From Pseudomonas multiresinivorans (GTDB taxonomy: Bacteria; Pseudomonadota; Gammaproteobacteria; Pseudomonadales; Pseudomonadaceae), in the NCBI RefSeq assembly GCF_012971725.1, contig NZ_CP048833.1, positions 3,472,001-3,536,000 on the forward strand: a stretch of 64,000 nucleotides of DNA, written 5' to 3'. This document shows positions 32,194 through 42,426 of the stretch, in pieces; within the stretch, counting starts at the first letter, position 1; every line of letters begins with the position of its first letter. The notes beneath the pieces are model-generated. The model worked only from the letters and a program-made list of their open reading frames with translations. It had not been told where the DNA came from and ran no database searches. A program made the position numbers and the translations under genes.

Positions 32194-33242
32194 ATGCCAT
32201 GAACCCGCAACACGAGAACGCCCAGGCCGTCACCAGCATGACCATGATCCAGGCGCTGCGCTCGGCGATGGACGTGATGCTCGAGCGCGACGACAACGTC
32301 GTGGTGTTCGGCCAGGACGTCGGCTACTTCGGCGGCGTGTTCCGCTGCACCGAGGGCCTGCAGAAGAAGTACGGCACTTCGCGCGTATTCGACGCGCCGA
32401 TCTCCGAGAGCGGCATCATCGGCGCCGCCGTGGGCATGGGCGCGTATGGCCTGCGCCCGGTGGTGGAAATCCAGTTCGCCGACTACGTCTACCCGGCCAC
32501 CGACCAGTTGGTCTCGGAAGCCGCGCGCATCCGCTACCGCTCGGTGAACGACTTCACCGTGCCGATGGTGGTGCGCATGCCCTGCGGCGGCGGCATCTAC
32601 GGCGGGCAGACGCACAGCCAGAGCCCCGAGGCGATGTTCACCCAGGTCTGCGGCCTGCGCACTGTCATGCCCTCCAACCCGTACGACGCCAAGGGCCTGC
32701 TGATCGCCTGCATCGAGAACGATGACCCGGTGATCTTCCTCGAACCCAAGCGCCTGTATAACGGCCCGTTCGACGGCCACCACGACCGCCCGGTAACGCC
32801 CTGGTCCAAGCATCCGGCCAGCCAGGTGCCCGAGGGTTACTACAGCGTGCCGCTGGACAAGGCCGCCATCGCCCGCCCCGGCTCCGAGCTGACCGTGCTG
32901 ACCTACGGCACCACCGTCTATGTGGCCCAGACCGCCGCCGAGGAAACCGGCATCGACGCCGAGATCATCGACCTGCGCAGCCTCTGGCCGCTGGACCTGG
33001 ACACCATCGTCGAGTCGGTGAAGAAGACCGGCCGCTGCGTCATCGTCCACGAGGCCACCCGCACCTGCGGCTACGGCGCCGAGCTGATGTCGCTGGTACA
33101 GGAGAACTGCTTCCACCACCTCGAAGCCCCGATTGCCCGCGTCACCGGGTGGGACACGCCCTACCCGCATGCCCAGGAATGGGATTACTTCCCCGGCCCC
33201 GCCCGCGTCGGCGCGGCCTTCAAGCGCGCCATGGAGGTCTGA
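32190..33242 (+). CDS. bkdA2: Branched-chain 2-oxoacid dehydrogenase E1 beta subunit
   Basis: 350 residues; forms the alpha2beta2 E1 heterotetramer with BkdA1. Conserved E1 beta blocks are visible: VFGQDVGYFGGVFRCTEGL (cofactor contact), APISESGIIGAAVGMG with the catalytic-site Glu, EIQFADYVYPATDQLVSEAA, and the C-terminal domain with VHEATRTCGYGAEL. ATG 32190 lies within the bkdA1 stop (ATGA) and has AGGAG at 8-base spacing. Twelve bases downstream the next in-frame Met is less well placed. Confidence 0.97.
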   Translation: MNAMNPQHENAQAVTSMTMIQALRSAMDVMLERDDNVVVFGQDVGYFGGVFRCTEGLQKKYGTSRVFDAPISESGIIGAAVGMGAYGLRPVVEIQFADYVYPATDQLVSEAARIRYRSVNDFTVPMVVRMPCGGGIYGGQTHSQSPEAMFTQVCGLRTVMPSNPYDAKGLLIACIENDDPVIFLEPKRLYNGPFDGHHDRPVTPWSKHPASQVPEGYYSVPLDKAAIARPGSELTVLTYGTTVYVAQTAAEETGIDAEIIDLRSLWPLDLDTIVESVKKTGRCVIVHEATRTCGYGAELMSLVQENCFHHLEAPIARVTGWDTPYPHAQEWDYFPGPARVGAAFKRAMEV

Positions 33243-34526
33243 ATGGGCACTCACGTCATCAAGATGCCGGACATCGGCGAAGGTATCGCCGAGGTCGAGC
33301 TGGTGGAGTGGCATGTCCAGGTCGGCGACGAGGTCCACGAGGACCAGTTGCTGGCGGAAGTCATGACCGACAAGGCCACCGTGGAAATCCCCTCGCCGGT
33401 GGCCGGCAAGATCCTCGCCCTGGGCGGCGTACCGGGCCAGGTGATGGCCGTGGGCGGCGAACTGATCCGCCTGGAAGTGGAAGGCCACGGCAACCACAAG
33501 GAAGCTGCGCAGCCCAAGCCACACGAAGAAGCACCGACCCAGCCGGCGGCCAGGCCTGAACCGGTAGCCGAGGCGCCCAGGCCGGCGCCGCGCGTCGAGA
33601 GCAAACCCGTCGCCCCGGCCGCGCGCCCTGCTCCTTCTCCGGCTCCGCGCCGCGCGCCGGGCGAGAAGCCACTGGCTTCTCCGGCTGTGCGCCAGCGAGC
33701 CCGCGACCTGGGCGTGGAACTGCAGTTCGTCCAGGGCAGCGGCCCGGCCGGACGCATCCTCCGGGAAGACCTGGAGCACTTCCTCGAACACGGCGGCGCG
33801 ACCATTGCGTCCGGCTATGCCGCGCGTCATGACGAACACCAGATCCCGGTGATCGGCCTGCGCCGCAAGATCGCGCAGAAGATGGCCGAGGCCAAGCGGC
33901 GCATCCCGCACTTCAGCTACGTCGAGGAAATCGACGTCACCGACCTGGAAGCCCTGCGCGTCCACCTCAACACCAAGCACAGCGCGGCGCGCGGCAAGCT
34001 GACCCTGCTGCCCTTCATTGCCCGCGCCATGGTCGTTGCCCTGCGCGACTTCCCCCAGCTCAATGCACGCTATGACGACGATGCCGACGTGATCACCCGC
34101 TACGGCGCGGTGCACCTGGGCGTCGCCACCCAGAGCGACAACGGCCTGATGGTGCCGGTGCTGCGCAACGCCGAATCCCGCGACCTGTGGGGCAACTCCG
34201 CGGAAGTCGCGCGCCTCGCCGAAGCCGCGCGCCACGGCAAGGCCAGCCGCGAGGAACTGTCCGGCTCGACCATCACCCTGAGCAGCCTCGGCGCGCTCGG
34301 AGGGATCGTCAGCACGCCGGTGATCAACTACCCGGAAGTGGCCATCGTCGGCGTCAACCGCATGGTCGAGCGCCCCATGGTGATCAATGGGCAGATCATC
34401 GTGCGCAAGATGATGAACCTGTCCTCGTCCTTCGATCACCGGGTGGTCGACGGCATGGACGCGGCAGCCTTTATTCAGGCCGTGCGCGCCCTGCTCGAAC
34501 ATCCCGCCACCCTGTTCATCGACTGA
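33243..34526 (+). CDS. bkdB: Branched-chain 2-oxoacid dehydrogenase E2, lipoamide acyltransferase
   Basis: 427 residues. One lipoyl domain (1-80) has the lipoylated Lys K44 in EVMTDKATVEI. A long Pro/Ala linker (about 85-140) leads to the peripheral-subunit-binding domain (ASPAVRQRARDLGVELQFVQ; GPAGRILREDLE). The C-terminal catalytic domain ends with SFDHRVVDGMDAA, carrying the HxxxDG active-site motif. It forms the complex core that binds E1 and LpdV. It begins directly after the bkdA2 stop, with GGAGG inside the end of that gene. Confidence 0.97.
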   Translation: MGTHVIKMPDIGEGIAEVELVEWHVQVGDEVHEDQLLAEVMTDKATVEIPSPVAGKILALGGVPGQVMAVGGELIRLEVEGHGNHKEAAQPKPHEEAPTQPAARPEPVAEAPRPAPRVESKPVAPAARPAPSPAPRRAPGEKPLASPAVRQRARDLGVELQFVQGSGPAGRILREDLEHFLEHGGATIASGYAARHDEHQIPVIGLRRKIAQKMAEAKRRIPHFSYVEEIDVTDLEALRVHLNTKHSAARGKLTLLPFIARAMVVALRDFPQLNARYDDDADVITRYGAVHLGVATQSDNGLMVPVLRNAESRDLWGNSAEVARLAEAARHGKASREELSGSTITLSSLGALGGIVSTPVINYPEVAIVGVNRMVERPMVINGQIIVRKMMNLSSSFDHRVVDGMDAAAFIQAVRALLEHPATLFID

Positions 34527-34543
34527 TGAGTGGAGCCAGAGAC

Positions 34544-35950
<1,407 letters not shown>

Positions 35951-35981
35951 AGCCGCGCTCTCCAACGGGCTTCCCCCTCCT

Positions 35982-36008
35982 GACCCGCCGATTGGCGGGT
36001 CTTTTTTT
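35982..36008 (+). terminator. bkd operon terminator
   Basis: GACCCGCC, loop GATT, GGCGGGTC, then seven T, 31 bases after the lpdV stop. Confidence 0.93.
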
Positions 36009-36023
36009 GCGGTCGGCTCTTTT

Positions 36024-36163
36024 GCAGGACCGAGGAGGACGCCTGATTCTTGCTCGCGAACCTGTGGCCCTGCTGCGGGAGTTTGTTCGCTCCTACAGGG
36101 GAGTCGTGCTCCCTTGAAGTCCTCGGCGGTCTTGAACCGATCGCGGACGGAGTCCGCTCCTAC
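36024..36163. repeat. REP sequences between lpdV and aroQ
   Basis: An expanded-loop variant (+) at 36024-36062 (GGACGCCTGATTCTTGCTCG), a degenerate GTTCGCTCCTAC half near 36085, and a GTCCGCGAT-type copy (-) at 36140-36163. These fill the first half of the gene-free stretch 35951-36385; the second half holds the aroQ promoter. Confidence 0.8.
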
Positions 36164-36307
36164 GCATGGTCGATCACCGCACGGAATATGCAGTTTCCAG
36201 GTTTCCGGATAGAAATGTGAAATCTGGAAAATCAGCGACGTTGCCTGCGTAATGACAACCGTCATGAGACTTTTCTCCGCCATATCCGTTGATTCTCCAG
36301 CACATTG

Positions 36308-36328
36308 ACCAAATTAACCATTTGGTAC
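36308..36328 (-). promoter_or_regulatory. aroQ operator, shared with the quiC1 promoter
   Basis: Read on the minus strand it matches 17 of 21 positions of the sequence at 40638-40658 (shared pattern GTACyAAmTGGTTArTTTkGT). It also contains the inverted repeat ACCAAAT-N5-ATTTGGT. It overlaps a -35-like TTGACC (36305-36310) and a -10-like TACATT (36326-36331), so occupancy would repress. The TetR-type protein encoded at 37859-38539 is the obvious candidate ligand-sensing repressor. Confidence 0.7.
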
Positions 36329-36364
36329 ATTTTGCTCCTACAGGCCTTTCAATCATGGCCATAC

Positions 36365-36377
36365 AAGAACAACGGAG
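36365..36377 (+). promoter_or_regulatory. Hfq/Crc-type A-rich motif and ribosome-binding site of aroQ
   Basis: AAGAACAA (36365-36372) fits AANAANAA exactly and directly precedes the Shine-Dalgarno GGAG (36374-36377), which is 8 bases from the ATG. Hfq/Crc binding here would shut off translation of the quinate operon on preferred carbon sources. Regulation is inferred. Confidence 0.6.
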
Positions 36378-36385
36378 CCCTCCTA

Positions 36386-36826
36386 ATGCCTCACATCCTG
36401 CTCGTGCTCAACGGGCCGAACCTCAACCTGCTCGGCACCCGTGAACCGGCCACCTACGGCCACGAAACCCTCGACGACATCGCCGCGCTCTGCCAGCGCA
36501 CGGGTGCCGAATGTGGCCTGGAGATCGAATTCCACCAGACCAACCACGAAGGCCAGCTGATCGACTGGATCCACCAGGCGCGCGGCCGCTGCGCCGGCAT
36601 CCTGATCAACCCCGCCGCCTGGACGCACACCTCGGTGGCGATCCGCGATGCGCTGGCCGCCGTGGAATTGCCGGTGATCGAAGTGCACCTGTCCAACGTG
36701 CACAAGCGGGAAGAATTCCGGCACCACTCGTTCATCTCCGCTATTGCCGTAGGCGTGATTGCCGGACTGGGAAGCGACGGTTACCGCGCCGGCATCCAAA
36801 ACCTCGCCAAGCTGCTGCAGGAGTGA
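36386..36826 (+). CDS. aroQ: Type II 3-dehydroquinate dehydratase, catabolic copy
   Basis: 146 residues. It interconverts 3-dehydroquinate and 3-dehydroshikimate in the cytoplasm. Active-site blocks of the dodecameric type II enzyme are present: VLNGPNLNLLGTREPATYG (with the flexible lid Arg and Tyr), FHQTNHEGQLIDWIH, LINPAAWTHTSVAIRDAL and EVHLSNVHKREEFRHHS with the catalytic His. Placement with the shikimate dehydrogenase and near quiC1 indicates the quinate-degrading isoenzyme rather than the biosynthetic one, as in PA0245 (recalled). It is co-transcribed with the next gene, 5 bases apart. Confidence 0.93.
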   Translation: MPHILLVLNGPNLNLLGTREPATYGHETLDDIAALCQRTGAECGLEIEFHQTNHEGQLIDWIHQARGRCAGILINPAAWTHTSVAIRDALAAVELPVIEVHLSNVHKREEFRHHSFISAIAVGVIAGLGSDGYRAGIQNLAKLLQE

Positions 36827-36831
36827 GCCTG

Positions 36832-37680
36832 ATGAGCGAGCACCGCACCGTTCTGGCCGGCCTGATCGGCGCCGGTATCCAGGCTTCGCGCACCCCGGCG
36901 CTGCACGAGCGCGAAGGCGACGCGCAGGGCTTTCGCTACCTCTACCGGTTGATCGACCTGGACACCCTGGGCGTCGACTCGGGCGCCCTGCCCGATCTGT
37001 TCTCCGCCGCCGAGCGCATGGGCTACACCGGGCTGAACATCACCTTTCCGTGCAAGCAGGCGGTAATTCCGTTACTGCATGAACTCTCCGACGAGGCCCG
37101 CGGCATCGGCGCGGTGAATACCGTGGTGCTGCGCGACGGCAAACGCATCGGTCACAACACCGACTGCCTGGGCTTTGCCGAGGGCTTCCGGCGCAATCTC
37201 AGCGATGCGCCGCGCGAACATGTGGTGCAACTGGGGGCCGGTGGCGCGGGTGCTGCAGTGGCCCATGCGCTGCTCAGCGAAGGCGCGGGACAACTGACGA
37301 TCTTCGAGGTGGACGCAGCTCGCGCTCAGGCGCTTGCGGACAACCTCAACGCCCACTTCGGCGGACAGCGCGCGCGGGTCGGTCACGACCTGGCCAGGTC
37401 GGTCGCCGAGGCTGACGGACTGGTCAACACCACACCCGTTGGCATGGCGAAGCTGCCCGGCACGCCGCTGCCGCTGGAGTTGCTGCACTCGCGCCTGTGG
37501 GTGGCGGAGATCATCTATTTCCCGCTGGAGACCGTACTGCTCCGCCATGCCCGCAGCCTGGGCTGCCGCACGCTGGACGGTGGCAACATGGCGGTGTTCC
37601 AGGCAGTGAAGGCGTTCGAGTTGTTCAGTGGCGTCGCAGCGAACGCCGAGCGAATGCTGGCGCATTTCGCGACGATGTGA
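36832..37680 (+). CDS. Shikimate/quinate 5-dehydrogenase (AroE-like, catabolic)
   Basis: 282 residues. The substrate-binding block is NITFPCKQAVIPLL with catalytic Lys, paired with Asp in GHNTDCLGFAEGF; the biosynthetic enzyme usually reads NVTxPxK. The nucleotide-binding loop is QLGAGGAGAAVAHALL, and the C-terminal TLDGGNMAVFQAVKAFEL completes the site. These features match the NAD(P)-dependent quinate/shikimate dehydrogenases of degradative clusters. It would feed shikimate or quinate to AroQ and QuiC1. GGAG in the end of aroQ serves as its ribosome-binding site. A REP cluster follows the stop. Confidence 0.87.
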   Translation: MSEHRTVLAGLIGAGIQASRTPALHEREGDAQGFRYLYRLIDLDTLGVDSGALPDLFSAAERMGYTGLNITFPCKQAVIPLLHELSDEARGIGAVNTVVLRDGKRIGHNTDCLGFAEGFRRNLSDAPREHVVQLGAGGAGAAVAHALLSEGAGQLTIFEVDAARAQALADNLNAHFGGQRARVGHDLARSVAEADGLVNTTPVGMAKLPGTPLPLELLHSRLWVAEIIYFPLETVLLRHARSLGCRTLDGGNMAVFQAVKAFELFSGVAANAERMLAHFATM

Positions 37681-37693
37681 TTTCGCACGGAGC

Positions 37694-37833
37694 GTAGGAG
37701 CGGACTCTGTCCGCGATGGGTTGGCCCAGCCTCAAGGTCGACCGGCGCGGCGACGAGTCGATCGCGGACGGAGTCCGCTCCTACACCTGACCTTAATCGA
37801 GCGGTTCCCGTAGGAGCGAGCTGGCTCGCGAAC
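37694..37833. repeat. Three REP sequences between convergent genes
   Basis: GTCCGCGAT type (+) at 37694-37717, its inverted partner at 37761-37784, and a GCTCGCGAAC type (+) with a CTGG loop at 37810-37833. No terminator is visible here, so these hairpins may take that role for the two genes meeting in this interval. Confidence 0.82.
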
Positions 37834-37858
37834 GATTCCCGCTCCAACTCCGTCCGGC

Positions 37859-38539
37859 TTAAGGCTGCACGTACCGCAACACCGCCTCGATGATCATTTC
37901 CTTGTGCCGCGCCTTGATCGCCGGGTCTTCCAGCTCGACCTGGAACAGCGACCCGACCGTATGGCGGTTGGACACACGATAGAAGCAGAATCCGCTGATC
38001 AGCATGTGCACATCGATTGCCGGCAGGCCGCCACGGAAGGCTCCGCTGGCGGCACCACGCTGGAGGATGTCCTCGATGGTGCGCAGGATGTTGCTGTTCA
38101 TCGAGCGGATCGCCTCTGAACCGCTGGCGAACTGGCCGTAGTGGATGTTCTCGATGCTGACGATGCGCACAAAATCGACGTTGCGGTCGTGGTGATCGAA
38201 GGTGAAGTCCACCAGCCGGCGCATGGCTTCCAGCGGTTCCAGCTCCGCCAGGTGCAGCGTCTGCTCGGTGCCGCGAATGTCACCGTAAAGCTTCTCCAGC
38301 ACCGCCTGGTAGAGCTGCTCCTTGCTGCCGAAGTAGTAGTAGATCATCCGCTTCGAGGTATTCATGCGCTCGGCGATGGCATCCACCCGCGCACCGGAAA
38401 GGCCCTGCTGGACGAACTCGACGATGGCTGCCTGGAGAATATCCTCGCGGGTCTTCTCCGGGTTGTTCTTGCGGCCCCGGCGGGCGGTTTCGGCAGGAAT
38501 AGGCTGGGTGGCGCTGTCGGCTGTCATGGGCTTGGGCAT
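37859..38539 (-). CDS. TetR-family regulator of the quinate genes
   Basis: 226 residues. The N-terminal TetR helix-turn-helix is TREDILQAAIVEFVQQGLSG ... AERMNTSKRMIYYYFGSKEQLYQAVLE (about 30-85). The C-terminal ligand domain is all-helical. It lies 90 bases downstream of quiC1 on the same strand and converges with the aroQ operon. The palindromic sequence common to the quiC1 and aroQ promoters is its likely operator, with a pathway intermediate as inducer. ATG 38539 is chosen (GCGGA just upstream); ATG 38527 is a possible alternative. Confidence 0.85.
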   Translation of the reverse strand: MPKPMTADSATQPIPAETARRGRKNNPEKTREDILQAAIVEFVQQGLSGARVDAIAERMNTSKRMIYYYFGSKEQLYQAVLEKLYGDIRGTEQTLHLAELEPLEAMRRLVDFTFDHHDRNVDFVRIVSIENIHYGQFASGSEAIRSMNSNILRTIEDILQRGAASGAFRGGLPAIDVHMLISGFCFYRVSNRHTVGSLFQVELEDPAIKARHKEMIIEAVLRYVQP

Positions 38540-38629
38540 CGGTCCGCCGGCGCCAGGGCGCCGGCTGTGCGGTGAAAGGATGCGCGGATTATGCGCGCCC
38601 CCGCGCCCTTCAGGCAAAGCGCAGCGGGC

Positions 38630-40540
38630 TCAGACCTTCGGCCGGCGCGTGGTGCCGTTGCGTGCCTGCGCCATGGCCGCCAGGCGCACGGCGACGTTGG
38701 CTGCGCCGTATCCCGCATAGCCGCCGCGACGCTGGATGATCTCGAAGAAGAAGCGCCCCTCGAACGGTTCGGTATAGACGTGGAACAGCTCGCCGCCGTT
38801 GGCATCGCGGTCATAGAGCACGTTGAAATAGGCCAGTTCGCTGAGGAACTCGTCGTCGAAGTCGAAACGCGCAGCGAGGTCGTCGTAGTAGTTGAGCGGG
38901 ATTTCCAGCAGCGGCACTCCGGCGTCCTTCGCCCGCGCCACCTCGGCGAAGATGTCTTCGCAGGCGAAGGCGATGTGGTGCACGCCGGAGCCGCGATAAC
39001 TGGACAGCGCGTGCGAGATGGCGGTGTTGCGGTTCTCCGAGATATTCAGCGGCAACCGCACGCTGCCATCGGCGCTGCGCAGGGCGCGGCTCTTCACCAG
39101 GCCATAGGGGTCGGGCAGCACCACTTCATCATCGGCCTCGAAGTCGAACAGGCCCTTGTAGAACAGCACCCAGCTGTCCAGCCCATCCGCCGGCAAGGCC
39201 ATGGCCATGTGGTCGATGCGCTGCAAGCGGCCGCTCGGCTTGGCCTCGGGATCGAGACGAAAGTCCACGTCATAGATGGTCTGCCCGCTGGCACTTTCTT
39301 CAACCAGGTAGATCAGGCTGCCATCCGGCGCTCGCACGGCGGGAATTTCGCGCTCGTTGGGGCCGACCAGCCCGCGATACGGCTGGCCCTTGTAGTCCTG
39401 CGCACGCTCCAGCGCGCTGGCAGCATCCCGCACGCGCAACGCGGTGGCGCACAGCGACGGGCCGTGGGCCTCGAAGAAGCTGTGGCCGAAGGAATAGGGT
39501 TCGGCGTTGAGCACGATATTGATATCACCCTGGCGTAGCAGGCTCACCGCCTTGGAGCGGTGTTCGCCGGCGCGGGCGAAGCCCAGGCGCTCCAGCCAGT
39601 TGCCCAGGCGCGCGCCAAGGGCTTCGTCCACGGCGAATTCGAGGAACTCCACACCCTCCAACTGGCTGGCCGGTGGCGGCGCGAACAGGTAGTCCAGCTG
39701 TTCCTGCGGCATGCCTTCGCCGAGCAGGCGTGCGCGGGTCTTCTCTTCCAGGTACAGCAACGAGCGCAGGCCATCGGCGGCATTGGCGCGCGGCGGCGCG
39801 GCGCGGAAGCCATCGTTGAAGATTTCCAGCGACAGCGGGCCGCGATAGCCACTCTTGAGGATCGGCGCGAGGAAGCCCGGCAGGTCGAATTCACCCTGGC
39901 CGGGAAAGTTGCGGAAGTGCCGGCTCCACTCCAGCACGTCCATGGCCAGGATCGGCGCGTCGGCCATCTGCACGAAGAAGATCTTCTCCCCCGGAATCTG
40001 CGTTATGCCCGCCGGGTCGCCCTTCAGCGACAACGTGTGGAAGCTGTCGAGGATCACACCCAGCGCCGGGTGGTTTACCTCGCGCACCAGGTCCCAGACC
40101 TGCTGCCAGGTGTTCACATGACGTCCCCAGGCCAGCGCTTCATAACCCACACGCAGGCCACGCGCCCCCGCGCGCTCGGCGGCGAGGCCGAGGTCCTCGA
40201 GGAGGAGTTCGCGTACGCCCAGGGAGTCCGTGGCGACGTTGCTGCACATCAGCACCAGGTCGGTGCCCAGCTCCTGCATGAGGTCGAACTTGCGCTCCAG
40301 GCGGTCGAGGTTGCGCGGCAGACGATCGCGGCGGCAGCCCTCGAAATCGCGAAACGGCTGGAACAGGGTAATCGCCAGCCCCAGGTCGGCGCACAGGCGG
40401 CGCACATCGCGCGGGCTGCCGCCATGGTAGAGAAGATCGTTCTCGAAGATTTCCACGCCGTCGAAGCCGGCGGCGGCAATGGCTTCGAGCTTGTCCGGCA
40501 GGGTTCCGCTCAGGGAAACGGTAGCGATCGAACGTTGCAT
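38630..40540 (-). CDS. quiC1: 3-dehydroshikimate dehydratase fused to an HPPD-like domain
   Basis: 636 residues. Residues 1-285 are a TIM barrel of the xylose-isomerase-like fold with metal ligands E134 (GYEALAWG), D165 (LDSFHT), Q191 (VQMADAP) and E239 (LSLEIFND), matching characterised QuiC1/AsbF-type dehydratases. It converts 3-dehydroshikimate to protocatechuate. Residues 290-636 form a two-module vicinal-oxygen-chelate domain like 4-hydroxyphenylpyruvate dioxygenase and keep a 2-His-1-Glu set (H444 in IDHMAM, H521 or H522 in GVHHIAF, E600 in FFFEIIQR). The reaction of that half is not established. AGGAG precedes ATG 40540. It is followed by the TetR gene and is divergent from the MFS carrier. 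Confidence 0.93.
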   Translation of the reverse strand: MQRSIATVSLSGTLPDKLEAIAAAGFDGVEIFENDLLYHGGSPRDVRRLCADLGLAITLFQPFRDFEGCRRDRLPRNLDRLERKFDLMQELGTDLVLMCSNVATDSLGVRELLLEDLGLAAERAGARGLRVGYEALAWGRHVNTWQQVWDLVREVNHPALGVILDSFHTLSLKGDPAGITQIPGEKIFFVQMADAPILAMDVLEWSRHFRNFPGQGEFDLPGFLAPILKSGYRGPLSLEIFNDGFRAAPPRANAADGLRSLLYLEEKTRARLLGEGMPQEQLDYLFAPPPASQLEGVEFLEFAVDEALGARLGNWLERLGFARAGEHRSKAVSLLRQGDINIVLNAEPYSFGHSFFEAHGPSLCATALRVRDAASALERAQDYKGQPYRGLVGPNEREIPAVRAPDGSLIYLVEESASGQTIYDVDFRLDPEAKPSGRLQRIDHMAMALPADGLDSWVLFYKGLFDFEADDEVVLPDPYGLVKSRALRSADGSVRLPLNISENRNTAISHALSSYRGSGVHHIAFACEDIFAEVARAKDAGVPLLEIPLNYYDDLAARFDFDDEFLSELAYFNVLYDRDANGGELFHVYTEPFEGRFFFEIIQRRGGYAGYGAANVAVRLAAMAQARNGTTRRPKV

Positions 40541-41075
40541 CGGTGGACTCCTGCCGGGCGGGGTGAGGGGCTTGTTGGAATCGGTCTCCGGCTGAGTCTG
40601 ATTATTCTGGCGGTCCGGGCGGGCGGCAATTTAAAGTGTACTAACTGGTTAGTTTTGTGTTCGATTACCGAACCAAAGGCCGTTTATCGAATTGACGCTG
40701 TTCCGGCCGCTGCTCAAGATTTAGCCACGTCGACGCAAACCGGCTACCCGGGGACCTGCCGCAATCCCTGGAACAACGACAGCCGCTGCGAGATGGCCTG
40801 CGTGTCATCCATAACAATTTCAAGAACGGGTACCTGCTCATGTACATCACTTCTCCTCGCCTCGCCGCCTCCATTGGTCATCGCCAAACCACCCTGGCCC
40901 GCCCGATGCCAGGTTTGTGCACACTGCTCGGCCACTGCCGCGCGCACTGATTTTCGCCAGCCACCGCACGTCATTCCTGCAGCCCTCGCCGATCGGCGGT
41001 GGAGCACGCGGGACGCCTGCGGCACGACAATAATTCCCGAGGCTGCGCGTCAGCCCGATAACGGATGGCCCGATC
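40541..41075. other. Gene-free promoter region between quiC1 and the MFS carrier
   Basis: 535 bases. The quiC1 side holds the shared operator. On the carrier side TTGACG (40692-40697) with AAGATT 18 bases on is a weak promoter candidate. No convincing gene or RNA was seen in the rest, although it is long for this genome. Confidence 0.5.
40638..40658 (+). promoter_or_regulatory. quiC1 operator, shared with the aroQ promoter
   Basis: Contains the palindrome ACTAAC-TG-GTTAGT (40640-40653), about 90-100 bases upstream of the quiC1 start. It matches the aroQ site at 36308-36328 in 17 of 21 positions. Confidence 0.7.
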
Positions 41076-42410
41076 ATGATCCATACGCAATCCGCTCCCC
41101 TCGCTGCGGTCGCTCCGCACGGTTCCTCCCTCTTCGGCAAGGTGCGTGGCGCCATGGCCGTCGGCAAGGTGCGCTGGGGCATGCTCGCCCTGGTGTTCTT
41201 CGCCACCACCCTGAACTACATCGACCGCGCCGCCCTCGGCGTGATGCAGCCGATCCTCGCCGAGAAGATGGCCTGGACGGCCATGGACTACGCCAACATC
41301 AACTTCTGGTTCCAGGTCGGCTATGCCATTGGCTTCGTGCTGCAGGGCCGGTTGATCGACCGTATCGGCGTGAAGCGCGCGTTCTTCTTCGCCGTGCTGC
41401 TGTGGAGCTTCGCCACCGGCGCCCACGGCCTGGCCAGCTCGGCGGCCGGCTTCATGGTCTGCCGCTTCATCCTCGGCCTCACCGAAGCAGCCAATTACCC
41501 GGCCTGCGTGAAGACCACGCGGCTGTGGTTCCCCGCTGGCGAGCGGGCCATGGCCACCGGCATCTTCAATGCCGGCACAAACGTTGGCGCCATGGTCACC
41601 CCCGCCCTGCTGCCGCTGATCCTCTCGGTCTGGGGCTGGCAGGCGGCATTCCTCTGCATGAGCGCGCTGGGCTTCGTCTGGGTGGTGCTGTGGAGCCTGA
41701 AGTACTTCAACCCTGAGGAGCACCCGACGGTGAAGCAGAGCGAACTGGACTACATCCAGGATGCCGTCGAACCGCCGGCCGAGCGCGTGCCCTTCTCCAC
41801 CATCCTGAGCATGCGCGGCACCTGGGCCTTCGCCGTGGCCCTTTCGCTGACCGCACCGGTGTTCTGGTTCTACCTCTACTGGCTGCCGCCCTTCCTCAAC
41901 CAGCAATACGGCCTGGGGATCAGCGTCACCCAGATGGGCATCCCACTGATGCTGATCTGGTTGACCGCCGACTTCGGCAGCATCGGCGGCGGCATCCTGT
42001 CGTCCTGGCTGATCGGTCGTGGCATGAAGCCCATCCATGCACGCCTGCTGTCGATGTTCATCTGCGCCTGCTGCATCATCGGCGTGATCTTCGCCGCCAA
42101 GGCCAGCGGCCTGTGGATCGCCGTGGCCGCCATCGCCCTGGGGGTGGGTGCGCACCAGGCCTGGACTGCGAACATCTGGAGCCTGGTGATGGACTACACG
42201 CCCAAGCACATGATGAGCACGGTGTTCGGCTTCGGCGGCATGTGCGCGGCGATTGGCGGCATGTTCATGACCCAGATCGTCGGCTACATCCTCACCGTCA
42301 CCCACAACAACTACGCGATCCTCTTCACCTTGATCCCGACCATGTACTTCCTGGCCCTGACCTGGATGTTCTTCATGGCCCCGCGCAAGGTGCCCGGAGC
42401 GCCGGAGTGA
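41076..42410 (+). CDS. MFS anion:cation symporter, probable quinate/shikimate importer
   Basis: 444 residues, about 12 helices. The conserved ACS-family start LNYIDRAALGVMQPILAEKM, the loop QGRLIDRIGVKRAFF and the central block TEAANYPACVKTTRLWFP are those of hexuronate/glucarate/aromatic-acid carriers. A proton-linked import of quinate or shikimate fits its place divergent from quiC1 (compare PA0241, recalled). A perfect bidirectional terminator follows. The start at ATG 41076 has a modest GGATGG-like upstream sequence. Confidence 0.82.
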   Translation: MIHTQSAPLAAVAPHGSSLFGKVRGAMAVGKVRWGMLALVFFATTLNYIDRAALGVMQPILAEKMAWTAMDYANINFWFQVGYAIGFVLQGRLIDRIGVKRAFFFAVLLWSFATGAHGLASSAAGFMVCRFILGLTEAANYPACVKTTRLWFPAGERAMATGIFNAGTNVGAMVTPALLPLILSVWGWQAAFLCMSALGFVWVVLWSLKYFNPEEHPTVKQSELDYIQDAVEPPAERVPFSTILSMRGTWAFAVALSLTAPVFWFYLYWLPPFLNQQYGLGISVTQMGIPLMLIWLTADFGSIGGGILSSWLIGRGMKPIHARLLSMFICACCIIGVIFAAKASGLWIAVAAIALGVGAHQAWTANIWSLVMDYTPKHMMSTVFGFGGMCAAIGGMFMTQIVGYILTVTHNNYAILFTLIPTMYFLALTWMFFMAPRKVPGAPE

Positions 42411-42426
42411 TCCGCAAGCCACGACG

